NCBI GenBank assembly: GCA_016875155.1
Contig: VGSD01000094.1
Location: forward strand, 1-8,675
Source: Deltaproteobacteria bacterium
GTDB taxonomy: Bacteria > Desulfobacterota > BSN033 > UBA1163
Reading direction: 5' to 3'
DNA: 8,675 nt
This document shows positions 1 through 7,524 of the stretch, one piece after another (position 1 is the stretch's first letter; every line of letters starts with the position of its first letter). Made by a program: the position numbers and the translations under genes. A model generated the notes under the pieces. The model worked only from the letters and a program-made list of their open reading frames with translations. It was not told the DNA's origin and did not search any database.

Positions 1-2
1 CT

Positions 3-1536
3 TTTCCGAAACCGGAGATATTCTGGTTATCAAAATACATTTATGAACGGCGGTATGTCCGCATCCACCCAGATGGAAGAATCGAAGGGGGACTCGCAAG
101 GTTTGTCTCCTCACTGGTAGATTTTTCCTTTATCCGTTCCCTGGTCGCGCATAAGTACGCCCTGGTTGGGATTGCCTATGATCCCGTCGGTCTTTTTCTT
201 CTGGATCTCTTCCGCCATATTGAAAAATATTCCGACATGAAGACCTTCGTGGAGGTGATCCGGGACTGGGAGCGGGGAAAACATTACCGCCTTTACGCCG
301 GGATCAGCTTTGAAAACATCCCCTGCGAAGCCACCTTCACCAACTTCAAGGAAAGATTGGGAGAAGATCTTTACAACCGCATCTTTCATGTCCTGGTGGA
401 AATTGCCGAACTGTTGGGGTTTATCTCCTATAAGATCATCGCCACCGATGGGACCCTCTTTCGCACCCATGCCCAGTACAAGGGCTGCACCTGGTTTGAA
501 AAAGAGTGCAACTGTGTTGAATTCATCGGCATTATCGATAACATTCGCAAAAGGGTTCTCTACCGCCTGAACTCTCCGGACAGGAATTCCCTTTTTAAAG
601 AAATTGGGGGCGTCCGCCAAAACTGATTCCTTCTCCTTTCGCTGTCCCAGAATGCCTTATGACCTCGATGCGAGAATTGGCGTCAGGAGAAACCCCAAAA
701 ATCCCGACCGTATCGAGAAGGTCTTCGGATTCAATGCCATTATCGACACCGCCATCGAATTGGACCTGGGAATAGAACTCCCCGTGGCCTGCACCACCAT
801 CGCCGGCAACGGCGAAGAAGGCAGACACTTTATCACGAACAAAAACCAGATCCTGGACCATCACGGCAAATCCTCAAAAATCCACATCGCCGATGCCAAA
901 TACGATGAAATCAACAATTATAATTTCTCCCGCGACCACAGCGTCATCCCCGTCATCGATTATAATGTCCGTTCAGAAAACGCCTCCCCGGAAAACCTCA
1001 AAGAAAGAGGCTATGACCAGAAGGGCTGGCCTTATGCTCCATGTGGAATCCTTACCCATCCCAACGGCTTCGATCATCCATGTAAAAGAGCTTCCTTCTC
1101 CTGCCGGCGTCAGTGCGTCCATTCAAAAGATCTGCAAATCCGCGAGCATGCCGAAACATGCAAGCACTGGATCAACTATCACGGATACACCCGACACATG
1201 TCCATCAACGACTTCCCCAGGCTCATTTGCGAAATCATCCGCGGCACCGACAGGTATCAAAAGATCAAGGCCCTCCGTTCCGCTTCCGAAAGAACCAACT
1301 CCGCAGCCAAAGAAGATCTCTGCATCCTGGACAAACCCAAAATCCGGGGGCTGAAAAATGCAGGCATCCTCGCACAAACAGCCGTCATCACCTTACTCCT
1401 GAAGCGCATCATCTTCTTCATCGTCAAAGTCATCACGGCCATATATAAGCCCATCAAAAACAAACCTTTAGTTAAACCTTGCCTCCAGGGACTGGTCGTG
1501 CCCAAGTTCATCCTCAACATTATCCAGCGGGAGTAG
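3..1536 (+). pseudogene. DDE transposase, frame-broken and cut by the window edge
   Basis: This encodes an insertion-sequence transposase with a DDE (IS4/IS5/IS1182-like, DDE_Tnp_1-type) catalytic core. One frame is open from base 3 to the stop at 624-626 with no start codon needed inside the window, so the 5' end lies outside. The protein then continues in the next frame from about 604 to 1536. The catalytic triad can be followed: Asp at 447-449 in ATDGTLFR, Asp at 892-894 in IADAKYD, and Glu at 1288-1290 in SERTNSAAKEDL. A Cys/His-containing insertion (about 1030-1190) lies between the second Asp and the Glu. The shift is +1 (or -2), unlike the usual -1 programmed shift of insertion sequences. 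The GGGGG run at 606-610 is a candidate indel site. An out-of-frame internal deletion is also possible, because I recall longer spacing here in relatives. The tail (NIIQRE, stop 1534-1536) looks natural. It converges on the tctA remnant. The transposase call is firm; the exact IS family is not. Confidence 0.85.
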
Positions 1537-1801
1537 CCGCTCGGTGGGGCGCCTGCCGATACGAAACATTCTCTCCTGAAGCAAAACATACGGATTCTCC
1601 TTGCCTTTTGCCAACCTGACCGCGAATCCTCCGCCCGTTCCATTCCAAAATTCTTCCCTCACCAGAGCCGATCAGCTATAAACCCCTCTCAATCTCGCCG
1701 CCACATCACCTCGACAGCTCTTCAGGGCCAGCGGCCAACCGAAAACGCTTCATCGTGCAAGGCCTCTTAAATCGCCTCCCCTGTACCGGTAATCCGGTTA
1801 T

Positions 1802-2066
1802 TTATCGACCGCTCTGTGCCGGCCGTTTTTTTCTAAGTCGACCCAACCCCTCCCGAAGTAGGGGGTAGAGGAGCGACAGGGTCGCCAACGACAGAACCAC
1901 AAAGGCCAGGGTATCCGTATAGAAGACGCTGTATCCCCCCATGATGACGCCGCGACGGAAATTGTATTCGATCAGTTTCCCCAGGACGATGCCCAGAACG
2001 ACGGGCGCCGGGGGATAACCATAGCGCTTGAGGATCCAGCCCAGCACGCCGAAGCCGATGCTCTGC
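1802..2066 (-). pseudogene. C-terminal remnant of a second tctA
   Basis: This is a 3' fragment of a TTT large membrane subunit gene. From IGFGVLGWILKRYGYPPAPV to the stop at 1802-1804 it matches the last 81 residues (417-497) of the intact TctA encoded at 2286-3779. By hand I count about 64 identities in 79 aligned residues. The first ~415 residues are absent, so it cannot make a working transporter. The two ATG codons at 2066-2071 come from the fusion point and are unlikely to be true starts. The DNA is clearly richer in G and C at third codon positions than the intact tctA, so it came from a diverged paralogous locus rather than from a recent tandem copy. It is joined on its 5' side to a DUF47 fragment in a different frame. 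Confidence 0.85.
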
Positions 2067-2228
2067 ATCATTAATCGATTTTAATGAACTTTCAAAGGCC
2101 TCCATATTATTCTTTAAATATGCCTCAAAACCGCTTTTGCACAGCAATCCCGATTCGCTGGCCTGGTCTAAGAAGTCGTCTACCTGCTTTTCGATTCCTA
2201 TCTTTCTTTTCAGGATGTTAACCGTCAT
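2058..2228 (-). pseudogene. 5' fragment of a DUF47 (PhoU-like) gene
   Basis: The first ~57 codons resemble the N-terminus of DUF47/TIGR00153 proteins. These are PhoU-like helical proteins usually encoded beside a Pit-type inorganic phosphate transporter and thought to regulate it. The visible pattern is EKQVDDFLDQASESGLL, then a second helix with FEAYLKNNMEAFESSLKSI, then DAEH, where the family normally continues as E-H-x-A-D. After His57 (2058-2060) the reading runs out of frame into the tctA remnant and stops at 1833, giving a meaningless hybrid of 131 residues. A plausible ribosome binding site (AGAGGATAAAGCA before ATG) remains. It starts 57 bp after the tctA stop, which suggests it was once the next gene in that operon. 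The family call rests on remembered pattern only. Confidence 0.65.
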
Positions 2229-2285
2229 TGCTTTATCCTCTTATCTAAGCTTTTTTCTAACTTCGTACGTTGATAAAGATGGTGA

Positions 2286-3779
2286 TTAACCTTGTCTGCC
2301 TTTTTTGAGCCGACCCCAGCCTGCTCTAATCAGCGGATATGACAGTGATAGCATTGCCAACAATAAAACGATAAAAGCAAGTCTATCTGTGAAGAATACG
2401 GCGTACCCCCCCATGATGACCCCGCGTCTAAAACTATATTCTATCAATTTCCCTAACACAATGCCTAGAACGACCGGTGCCGGAGGATACCCATACCGTT
2501 TAAGAATCCATCCTACGATGCCAAATCCGATACAGGATCCCACATCGAATAGTGAATTGTTCACAGAATAGGTGCCAATCATTGCCACCACCAATATAAA
2601 GGGATACAACACAGCATCCGACACAGAGACCACTTTGATGAAGGCCCGGTTGCCATACAGCCCGATAAGAAGGACGAGGATATTGGCGACAACAAGGGAA
2701 GCAAAAATCCCATAGACGATACCAGGATGATCCCTGAAAAGAAGGGGACCTGGAACCAGGTCATGGAGAATGAATGCGCCTATCAGGACAGCATCTGTAG
2801 CGCTTCCAGGAATACCTAAGGCTAAAAGAGGGATCAAAGCTCCTCCCACCGAGCTGCTGTTAGCTGCTTCGGAGGCAGCAACTCCTTCCAGAGCGCCTTT
2901 GCCGAACTTCTCGGGTGTCTTGCTTACCCGTTTGGCCATATCGTAGCTGATGAACGATGCAATGGTAGCCCCTGCTCCGGGGAAGATACCGATGATGGTA
3001 CCGACAATGGAAGACCGTAATATGGTTCCCTTTATTTTCCAGAACTCCTCTAAAGAGGGCAGCTTGCTGTCAATCTTCTCCAGTGTTCGGTCCAATCCCG
3101 TCCACTTCTCCACCTTCTCAAAAACTACGCTCACAGCAAAAAGGCCCATCAGAGCCGGGATCAAAGCGAAACCGTCATAGAGCAGGTCAGAGCCAAAGGT
3201 AAACCGGTAAATGCCAGCGATAGGGTCGAGACCAATGGTTTTGATCAAGAGGCCGATCAGAACGGCGACAACGGCCTTTAAAACATTACCGCCGCCCAAT
3301 GAGGCTACGGTCGCCAAACCGAATATTGCTAAACCGAAGTAAGCCGCAGGAGAGAACTTGAGGGCTGCCCGGGCAAGAGGCACACAGAAGAAAATGAGAA
3401 TGATAGCGCCAAAGGCCCCGCCCAAACAGGAACCCACGAGAGCAGTGCCCAGTCCTTTGCCTGCCTTTCCTTGTTGGGTGAGGGGGTATCCGTCAAAGCA
3501 TGTCGCTGCTGCTGCAGGGGTCCCCGGTGTATTGATCAGCACGGCAGTGATCGAGCCGCCATAATTCGCTGCCTGGTAAATAGCAATGAGCAGGATTAAA
3601 GCCAATCTGGCGTCCATGGTGAAGCTGAAGGGAACCAGTAGGGCCACAGCGGTTGAAGGAGATATCCCGGGCATGGCCCCGCCCAGAATCCCCAAAATAA
3701 CTCCAGCCACCATCGTGAGTATAGTTTGCCAGTCTAACAAGGAGACGAATGCCGCCCCTAAATTGCCAAATAGTTCCAT
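2286..3779 (-). CDS. tctA: TTT transporter large membrane subunit TctA
   Basis: This is the large membrane subunit of a tripartite tricarboxylate transporter. It forms the translocation path in the inner membrane and works with TctB and the binding protein TctC, normally driven by an ion gradient. At 497 residues it has the usual length of about 500. The family's internal repeat is visible: LGGAMPGISPSTAVALL (32-48) and YGGSITAVLINTPGTPAA (73-90) in the first half correspond to IGIFPGAGATIASF (263-276) and VGGALIPLLALGIPGSATDA (311-330) in the second. Ten or more hydrophobic segments are seen, and the C-terminal tail is basic (LKKGRQG). The ATG at 3779 follows GGGGGAATC, a good ribosome binding site. 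It lies 87 bp after tctB. No frameshift or missing motif is seen. The substrate is unknown: TTT systems carry citrate, other carboxylates and aromatic acids. Confidence 0.95.
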   Translation of the reverse strand: MELFGNLGAAFVSLLDWQTILTMVAGVILGILGGAMPGISPSTAVALLVPFSFTMDARLALILLIAIYQAANYGGSITAVLINTPGTPAAAATCFDGYPLTQQGKAGKGLGTALVGSCLGGAFGAIILIFFCVPLARAALKFSPAAYFGLAIFGLATVASLGGGNVLKAVVAVLIGLLIKTIGLDPIAGIYRFTFGSDLLYDGFALIPALMGLFAVSVVFEKVEKWTGLDRTLEKIDSKLPSLEEFWKIKGTILRSSIVGTIIGIFPGAGATIASFISYDMAKRVSKTPEKFGKGALEGVAASEAANSSSVGGALIPLLALGIPGSATDAVLIGAFILHDLVPGPLLFRDHPGIVYGIFASLVVANILVLLIGLYGNRAFIKVVSVSDAVLYPFILVVAMIGTYSVNNSLFDVGSCIGFGIVGWILKRYGYPPAPVVLGIVLGKLIEYSFRRGVIMGGYAVFFTDRLAFIVLLLAMLSLSYPLIRAGWGRLKKGRQG

Positions 3780-3866
3780 GATTCCCCCACGTGTCCCTCT
3801 TATATCTCTCAGATTTGCGTAAAGATATTAAGGATTGCTAATCGTTATAGGCCATTTCTATGTTGA

Positions 3867-4391
3867 TTAGAATAAACCCTCAAAAAAACCAAGAGGAAGC
3901 TGGATATAGAGAAGCTTATAGAACACCAGGTAGGAAAAAAGTATCCAGCCTCCTGCGATGAAATAAATGAGTAACTTCTTACGATACGAGAGCATATTTA
4001 ATAACAGAACGATGAAAAGAAAAGTGCTCAGGAAATAACCAATGTACGAGATTGCTAAAAAGTAACTGATGAGGGTAACCATCACCAGGGCTAACAAACC
4101 AGTCCGTTTAATCCTGGGAACAACCTCATCCTTACCACGAAGGATTTGTCCTAAAATGATGCTGGACAGGACCAGGATCAGGAAAATCCACAATCTTGGA
4201 ATCGCCGCTGGCCCTGCCTCTTCTTCACCAGAGAAACGAAAAGTAATAGCCAGAAACACTAAAGACAGGGCGATCAGACAACAGGGGATGAGGATATTGC
4301 CCAGATGTTGTCTCATCCCTGAAAAACGGACTAATATTCCAATGCCAACAAGAACTGCCAACGCTCCCATGGCAAACAATATTGGACTCAT
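3867..4391 (-). CDS. tctB: TTT transporter small membrane subunit TctB
   Basis: This is the small, poorly conserved membrane subunit of the TTT complex, which acts with TctA in the inner membrane. It has 174 residues, within the family's usual 140-180. Hydrophobic segments lie at about 4-22, 32-51, 67-83, 97-134 (long, perhaps two) and 140-160. There is a charged loop after the second segment (GEEEAG, 55-60) and a basic RGKDEVVPRIKR loop before the fourth. The end LPLGFFEGLF has the amphipathic LP-G-F look typical of TctB C-termini. The assignment leans heavily on position between tctC and tctA, since TctB sequences diverge quickly. The start at 4391 is preceded by AAGGGGATA with a longish spacing of about 11 bases. 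The gap to tctC is 134 bp, large for an operon but with no convincing terminator. Confidence 0.9.
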   Translation of the reverse strand: MSPILFAMGALAVLVGIGILVRFSGMRQHLGNILIPCCLIALSLVFLAITFRFSGEEEAGPAAIPRLWIFLILVLSSIILGQILRGKDEVVPRIKRTGLLALVMVTLISYFLAISYIGYFLSTFLFIVLLLNMLSYRKKLLIYFIAGGWILFSYLVFYKLLYIQLPLGFFEGLF

Positions 4392-4496
4392 ACCGGCCTA
4401 TCCCCTTACTGAAGATTTTGAGAGACCAGATCGATATTACGCTCTCTCAATTTTTTGATGATCAAATTCTTAGATCGACAGGTTTCACTTAACTTC

Positions 4497-4550
4497 CGCC
4501 GTAAGCGGCGACTCACGATGCGTGATTACTTGGGCTTGGCGGCGCCAAGC
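4497..4550 (-). promoter_or_regulatory. Two small stem-loops at the tctC 3' end
   Basis: Two inverted repeats sit at the tctC/tctB boundary. One, at 4534-4550, is a perfect 7-bp stem (GCTTGGC/GCCAAGC) with a 3-base loop, overlapping the last codons of tctC. The second, at 4497-4510, is CGCCG-TAAG-CGGCG just after the stop. Neither is followed by a T-run on the minus strand, so they do not look like a full intrinsic terminator. They could slow 3'-to-5' decay or attenuate transcription, which would raise binding protein over TctB/TctA. The first stem may simply reflect codon choice for LGAAKPK. Confidence 0.3.
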
Positions 4551-5482
4551 TCTTTGAGAATCTCAGCGAAATCCTTGAAGTCTTCTTTAACGATTTCTTT
4601 GAACTTATCCTCCTTATAGAAGACCGGATCAGCACCTTCTTCATCAATATATTTCCGCCAGGTGGGATCATTGGTCACCTTCGTAATTAAATCGTGATAA
4701 AATTTCCGGGCCTCTTCCGGAATACCTTTTTTGATTGCAAACCCACGCCACATGATCTCATCATCCAGGCCGCGAATCCCAAGTTCTTTGAATGTCGGTA
4801 TATTAGCCCAGACACCACCCAGCCGTTTAGGGGCTGATATGACCACATTTTCCAGGTCCGGCCTTCCGGACACATCCCCCGGATTTCCTACGTAGACAAC
4901 CCCGTGACCACCCATCAGGGCTACCATGGCCTCTTCACCGCTTTCAAAGGGAACCCATTTGGCTTGAATCCCTAAAGCCCGCCACGTCTTCATTGCCATA
5001 ATGTGATCGTTTCCGCCTTTGGCCGGTCCAACCCAAATCTGAGCGCCTTTTTTGGCCTTGGCGTCGGCGATAATTTGATCGAGTGTGCGAATTGGTGAAT
5101 TCTTATTGACGATGAGGCTCTCCGGATCAGATACCAGCATGGCGAGCCATTCCAGATCATCGATTTTTATTTTAGCATCAGCCTCAGCAAACTTTGCAAT
5201 GACGGATTTGGTCATGTAGGCCAGGTTATAGCCATCAGCCTTTCCTGAAACAATATATTGCATGGCCGTAAGACCACCTGCCCCTGGCTTGTTGACTACA
5301 ACAAATTGAGCATCGGTATATTGAGATGCGATTTTTACAAACCTTCTTGCAAAGACATCCCCTGCTCCGCCGGGCTTGAGATAAACAATCACATTGATAG
5401 GACGTTCAGGAAACTTGGCCTGGGCCGGACCGAACGATACAAGGATGAATCCTATTACAAGCAAACTGAATAATTTTTTCAT
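4526..5482 (-). CDS. tctC: TTT periplasmic solute-binding protein TctC (Bug family)
   Basis: This is the extracytoplasmic binding protein of the TTT system. It captures the solute in the periplasm and hands it to TctAB. It has 318 residues, typical of the Bug/TctC family (PF03401). Residues 1-22 are a classical signal peptide (MKKLF..., hydrophobic core, AQA just before Lys23). Mature family marks are FPERPINVIV (24-33), the ligand-loop motif PGGAGDVFARR (37-47), VVNKPGAGG (62-70), the domain-crossing VGPAKGGNDH (151-160), and WRGFAIKKGIPEE (245-257) in place of the common RGFFAPKGTP. It is the first gene of the tct operon, as in classical tctCBA loci. The ATG at 5482 follows AAAGGGGG (5491-5498) at 8 bases, so the start is well supported. 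Upstream, TTGAGA and TACACT lie 19 bases apart and could be a weak promoter. The ligand is unknown; family members bind carboxylates, amino acids and aromatic acids. Confidence 0.94.
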   Translation of the reverse strand: MKKLFSLLVIGFILVSFGPAQAKFPERPINVIVYLKPGGAGDVFARRFVKIASQYTDAQFVVVNKPGAGGLTAMQYIVSGKADGYNLAYMTKSVIAKFAEADAKIKIDDLEWLAMLVSDPESLIVNKNSPIRTLDQIIADAKAKKGAQIWVGPAKGGNDHIMAMKTWRALGIQAKWVPFESGEEAMVALMGGHGVVYVGNPGDVSGRPDLENVVISAPKRLGGVWANIPTFKELGIRGLDDEIMWRGFAIKKGIPEEARKFYHDLITKVTNDPTWRKYIDEEGADPVFYKEDKFKEIVKEDFKDFAEILKELGAAKPK

Positions 5483-5544
5483 AACACTTACCCCCTTTGA
5501 TATTATTTAGTGTATGTCCATAAACTAACAGTTTCTCAAAAGGT

Positions 5545-5616
5545 CGTCATTCCGGCAAAAGCCGGAATCCAGTAATTTCAAGGCGTTCTGGATGCCGGAT
5601 CAAGTCCGGCATGACG
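5545..5616. repeat. Palindromic interspersed repeat, copy 1
   Basis: This is a 72-bp element bounded by CGTCAT and its complement ATGACG. It contains a left hairpin (CCGGCAAAAGCCGG), a right hairpin (CCGGATCAAGTCCGG) and a middle pair CCAG/CTGG, so a single strand could fold into a branched structure. It belongs to the type of dispersed GTCATTCC...GGAATCCAG repeat common in Desulfobacterota and other Proteobacteria genomes. It lies 62 bp upstream of the tctC start and could affect transcription into tctC. Any small open frames through it are repeat-derived, not genes. Confidence 0.8.
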
Positions 5617-5815
5617 GAAAAGGCACATTTATAAACAGACTCTATTTATTTGTTTCCCTATGTATCAAAGACAGAGATATCGATGATCTCCTTTCCGATC
5701 GTCTGGGTTATCATTATTATGCCAAGAAGGATGGGGAGCCGTCGGAGTGGTCGAAGAAAAGGGCCAACCCACACGACAACAGAAAATAGTAAACTACTTG
5801 AAACTATTTCCATGT
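5617..5815. other. Non-coding spacer between two palindromic repeats
   Basis: This 199-bp stretch is the centre of the 438-bp gene-free region between the porin and tctC. I find no frame with a credible ribosome binding site or protein-like composition. The only structure seen is an imperfect dyad at 5674-5690 (GAGAT-ATCGATG-ATCTC) that could be an operator or be chance. The tctC promoter probably lies here or just inside the 5483-5544 segment, but no convincing -35/-10 pair stands out. Confidence 0.5.
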
Positions 5816-5905
5816 TGTCATTCCTGCGAAAGCAGGAATCCAGTTTGTATTGGTTCCCTGTTTTTACAGGGACGAGTCTGGATTCCCACTTTCGTGAGAA
5901 TGACA
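5816..5905. repeat. Palindromic interspersed repeat, copy 2
   Basis: This 90-bp element has long imperfect terminal inverted repeats: TGTCATTC at 5816-5823 and GAATGACA at 5898-5905. About 23 of the outer 28 bases match between arms. Each arm carries its own small hairpin (CCTGCGAAAGCAGG on the left, CCCACTTTCGTGAG on the right) and the centre has a third, CCCTGTTTTTACAGGG, so it can fold as a three-stem cloverleaf. It is the same family as the 5545-5616 copy but more AT-rich in the stems. It lies 15 bp beyond the porin stop, so it would form a strong structure at the 3' end of porin mRNA, although no T-run follows. Confidence 0.82.
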
Positions 5906-5920
5906 GATGAGTAAACTATT

Positions 5921-7429
5921 TTAGAATCTGTACATCAACCTCGAAGCGATGAGCCACGGGTTATCCGGCTTTACATTTTTACTCCTCGTGCTGTCCCAGT
6001 ATTCCAGAGCATCTCCAGCGATGAGGTAGCCAAGACCAACATCAAACGAAAGGTTCTTATAAATTTTGATCTCATTGAGGAGGCCAAATTCAAAGCCAAT
6101 GGTCTTATCATCCCTCAAATTGGCAGATCCATACGGAGCCTTTCTGGCTGTGCCGACAGTGTTTCCGTTTTTTGTGGTATCCCCGATATACATCCCCTGT
6201 AAAGTGGCTTTATACCATGGGGCCAATTTGGCACTGGCATATAATTTGAGCATCCAGGTTCCACCGATGTCACCTCTATGCACCCGATCCGATTTATCTG
6301 TATAATACCCCGGATCTCTTGCGAGGTATGGTTTATCATAGAATACCATGCCTTCAGCAAAGTTACGATGTTGCTCAGTGCCTGGTGGTACGACATAAGA
6401 GCCGACCTTGGTGGTTATATTCCCATAAGGAGTAGTGGATCCAGGATAACCGGTGGCGCTCGTCTTCTTTTGGTCTGATCCTGAGGCATACATCCCAACT
6501 AATCCAAAGTTGAACTTCTCCCATGGGTAGTCAACCTTGAGCTTCGTTGCCCACCCACGGTAATCAACGTCTTTTACTCCTGGAACAAACCTTCTCTCAA
6601 CGGTACCCCGGTCATGGACGAGGTCAAGGTTGAGGGTCACAGGACCTGCCTTCCCATCCAGATAGGCTCCAATCCACCACATATCTGCACTGTAGAGAGG
6701 CGTTCCGTCTGCCAATGGATAAGAGTTCATATTGTAATAAAGGCCATAACCACCGAGAGTGAATCTATCGACTTTGGCAATTACATGGAGACCATAGACA
6801 TCTACATCGTCTGATGCATAATCTTTATTCTCCAATGCCTTGAACCATAATGGAGCAATAGTTACGGGGTCAATCTTGACACCGGCTGTAATCCCCATGC
6901 CATCGGTAACGACTAACATGGCCGGCCGGACACCGAGGGGTTGGAGACCCACCCTCACAGTCATGGGGGCTGGTATTCCGAAGTAGGGAACGCCAAAATC
7001 GATGTAGACGTTCTTGATTTCGAGGGCTGCTCGGTCAGCAGACCAGTAACCCATCTTGTTACGGCCATCTCCAGTTTCACCCCATCGGCTGGAGTCCATC
7101 TCAAAGAAGATGGTTCCACTCAATTCTTTTCCCATTTTGGCATCGAATTTGAGCCTGGCTCGGCTATTCATATATGCGACATACCTATCAAATCCCGCTC
7201 CTCCGGGCCGATAGGTAGATCCGGGAGGACCGTATATACCATCCGAGCCTGTTGTGCTTATATTCTTGAAATAGAAGGATTGTATATCAAGGGATCCTGA
7301 TGCCTTGAAATCTAATTTTGGTTCTTCTTTTTTAACTTGAGCAAATACAGTGGTTCCAAAAGCAAGAATCAATAACCCAACTAAACTCAGAGCAATAATC
7401 TTTTTCGTCTCCATCTTTTTTCTCTTCAT
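5921..7429 (-). CDS. Outer-membrane beta-barrel porin
   Basis: This is a large outer-membrane porin of 502 residues from the chosen start. The signal peptide is basic, then hydrophobic (IIALSLVGLLILAF), ending near VFA-Q at residue 30. The mature part is built of alternating aromatic/polar strands rich in Gly, Tyr, Asp and Lys, with no long hydrophobic helix, and it ends in Phe (LIASRLMYRF), the outer-membrane insertion signal. The stretch with RARLKFDAKMGKELSGTIFF, DSSRWGE and then VYIDFGVPYFGIPAPMTVRV recalls alginate-export-like or DUF-type porins of anaerobes, but I cannot fix the family. The ATG at 7429 is preferred over an upstream TTG at 7462 because AAGGGGGG (7436-7443) sits 6 bases before it. 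It is codirectional with the tct operon but separated by 439 bp with repeats, so it is probably a separate transcript. It may pass the TTT substrate through the outer membrane (inference). Confidence 0.85.
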   Translation of the reverse strand: MKRKKMETKKIIALSLVGLLILAFGTTVFAQVKKEEPKLDFKASGSLDIQSFYFKNISTTGSDGIYGPPGSTYRPGGAGFDRYVAYMNSRARLKFDAKMGKELSGTIFFEMDSSRWGETGDGRNKMGYWSADRAALEIKNVYIDFGVPYFGIPAPMTVRVGLQPLGVRPAMLVVTDGMGITAGVKIDPVTIAPLWFKALENKDYASDDVDVYGLHVIAKVDRFTLGGYGLYYNMNSYPLADGTPLYSADMWWIGAYLDGKAGPVTLNLDLVHDRGTVERRFVPGVKDVDYRGWATKLKVDYPWEKFNFGLVGMYASGSDQKKTSATGYPGSTTPYGNITTKVGSYVVPPGTEQHRNFAEGMVFYDKPYLARDPGYYTDKSDRVHRGDIGGTWMLKLYASAKLAPWYKATLQGMYIGDTTKNGNTVGTARKAPYGSANLRDDKTIGFEFGLLNEIKIYKNLSFDVGLGYLIAGDALEYWDSTRSKNVKPDNPWLIASRLMYRF

Positions 7430-7435
7430 CTCTTT

Positions 7436-7443
7436 CCCCCCTT
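7436..7443 (-). promoter_or_regulatory. Ribosome binding site fixing the porin start
   Basis: On the minus strand AAGGGGGG lies 6 bases upstream of the ATG at 7429. The longer reading would start at a TTG (7462) with no comparable purine run before it and would add 11 polar residues ahead of the signal peptide. The site therefore supports the shorter protein. Confidence 0.75.
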
Positions 7444-7524
7444 CAATGGTTTGAGTTTGCAACGAATGAATTTTCAGCTAACCCTATTTACAAAGACGAA
7501 ACGTTAATAGGATTTCTCACCCCC

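Noticed and set aside
111..620. A minus-strand open frame of 169 codons
   Set aside because: It is the antisense shadow of the transposase, whose plus-strand frame carries recognisable catalytic motifs. Its own translation has no family features.
1784..1799. Inverted repeat ACCGG-TAAT-CCGGT as a terminator for the tctA remnant or transposase
   Set aside because: The stem is only 5 bp and no T-run follows on the minus strand. On the plus strand the following bases are mixed, so termination is not supported.
1537..1801. Search for the insertion sequence's right terminal inverted repeat
   Set aside because: The left end lies outside the window, so no repeat pair or target duplication can be matched. 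Nothing in these 265 bases can be called.
1833..2228. A 131-residue minus-strand frame as a single hypothetical protein
   Set aside because: Only its first ~57 codons look like a protein family. The rest reads the tctA remnant in the wrong frame, so it is reported as two pseudogene fragments.
5731..5800. tRNA-like start: GGAGCCGTCGGAGTGGTCGAAG resembles the acceptor and D-arm of a Ser/Leu tRNA
   Set aside because: No anticodon stem, T-loop (GTTCGAATC-like) or matching 3' acceptor strand follows, so the likeness is probably chance.
5592..5910. Plus-strand open frames of 65 and 86 codons in the porin-tctC gap
   Set aside because: They run through the palindromic repeats and encode the familiar repeat-derived peptide (SFLRKQESS type). 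No ribosome binding site is seen.
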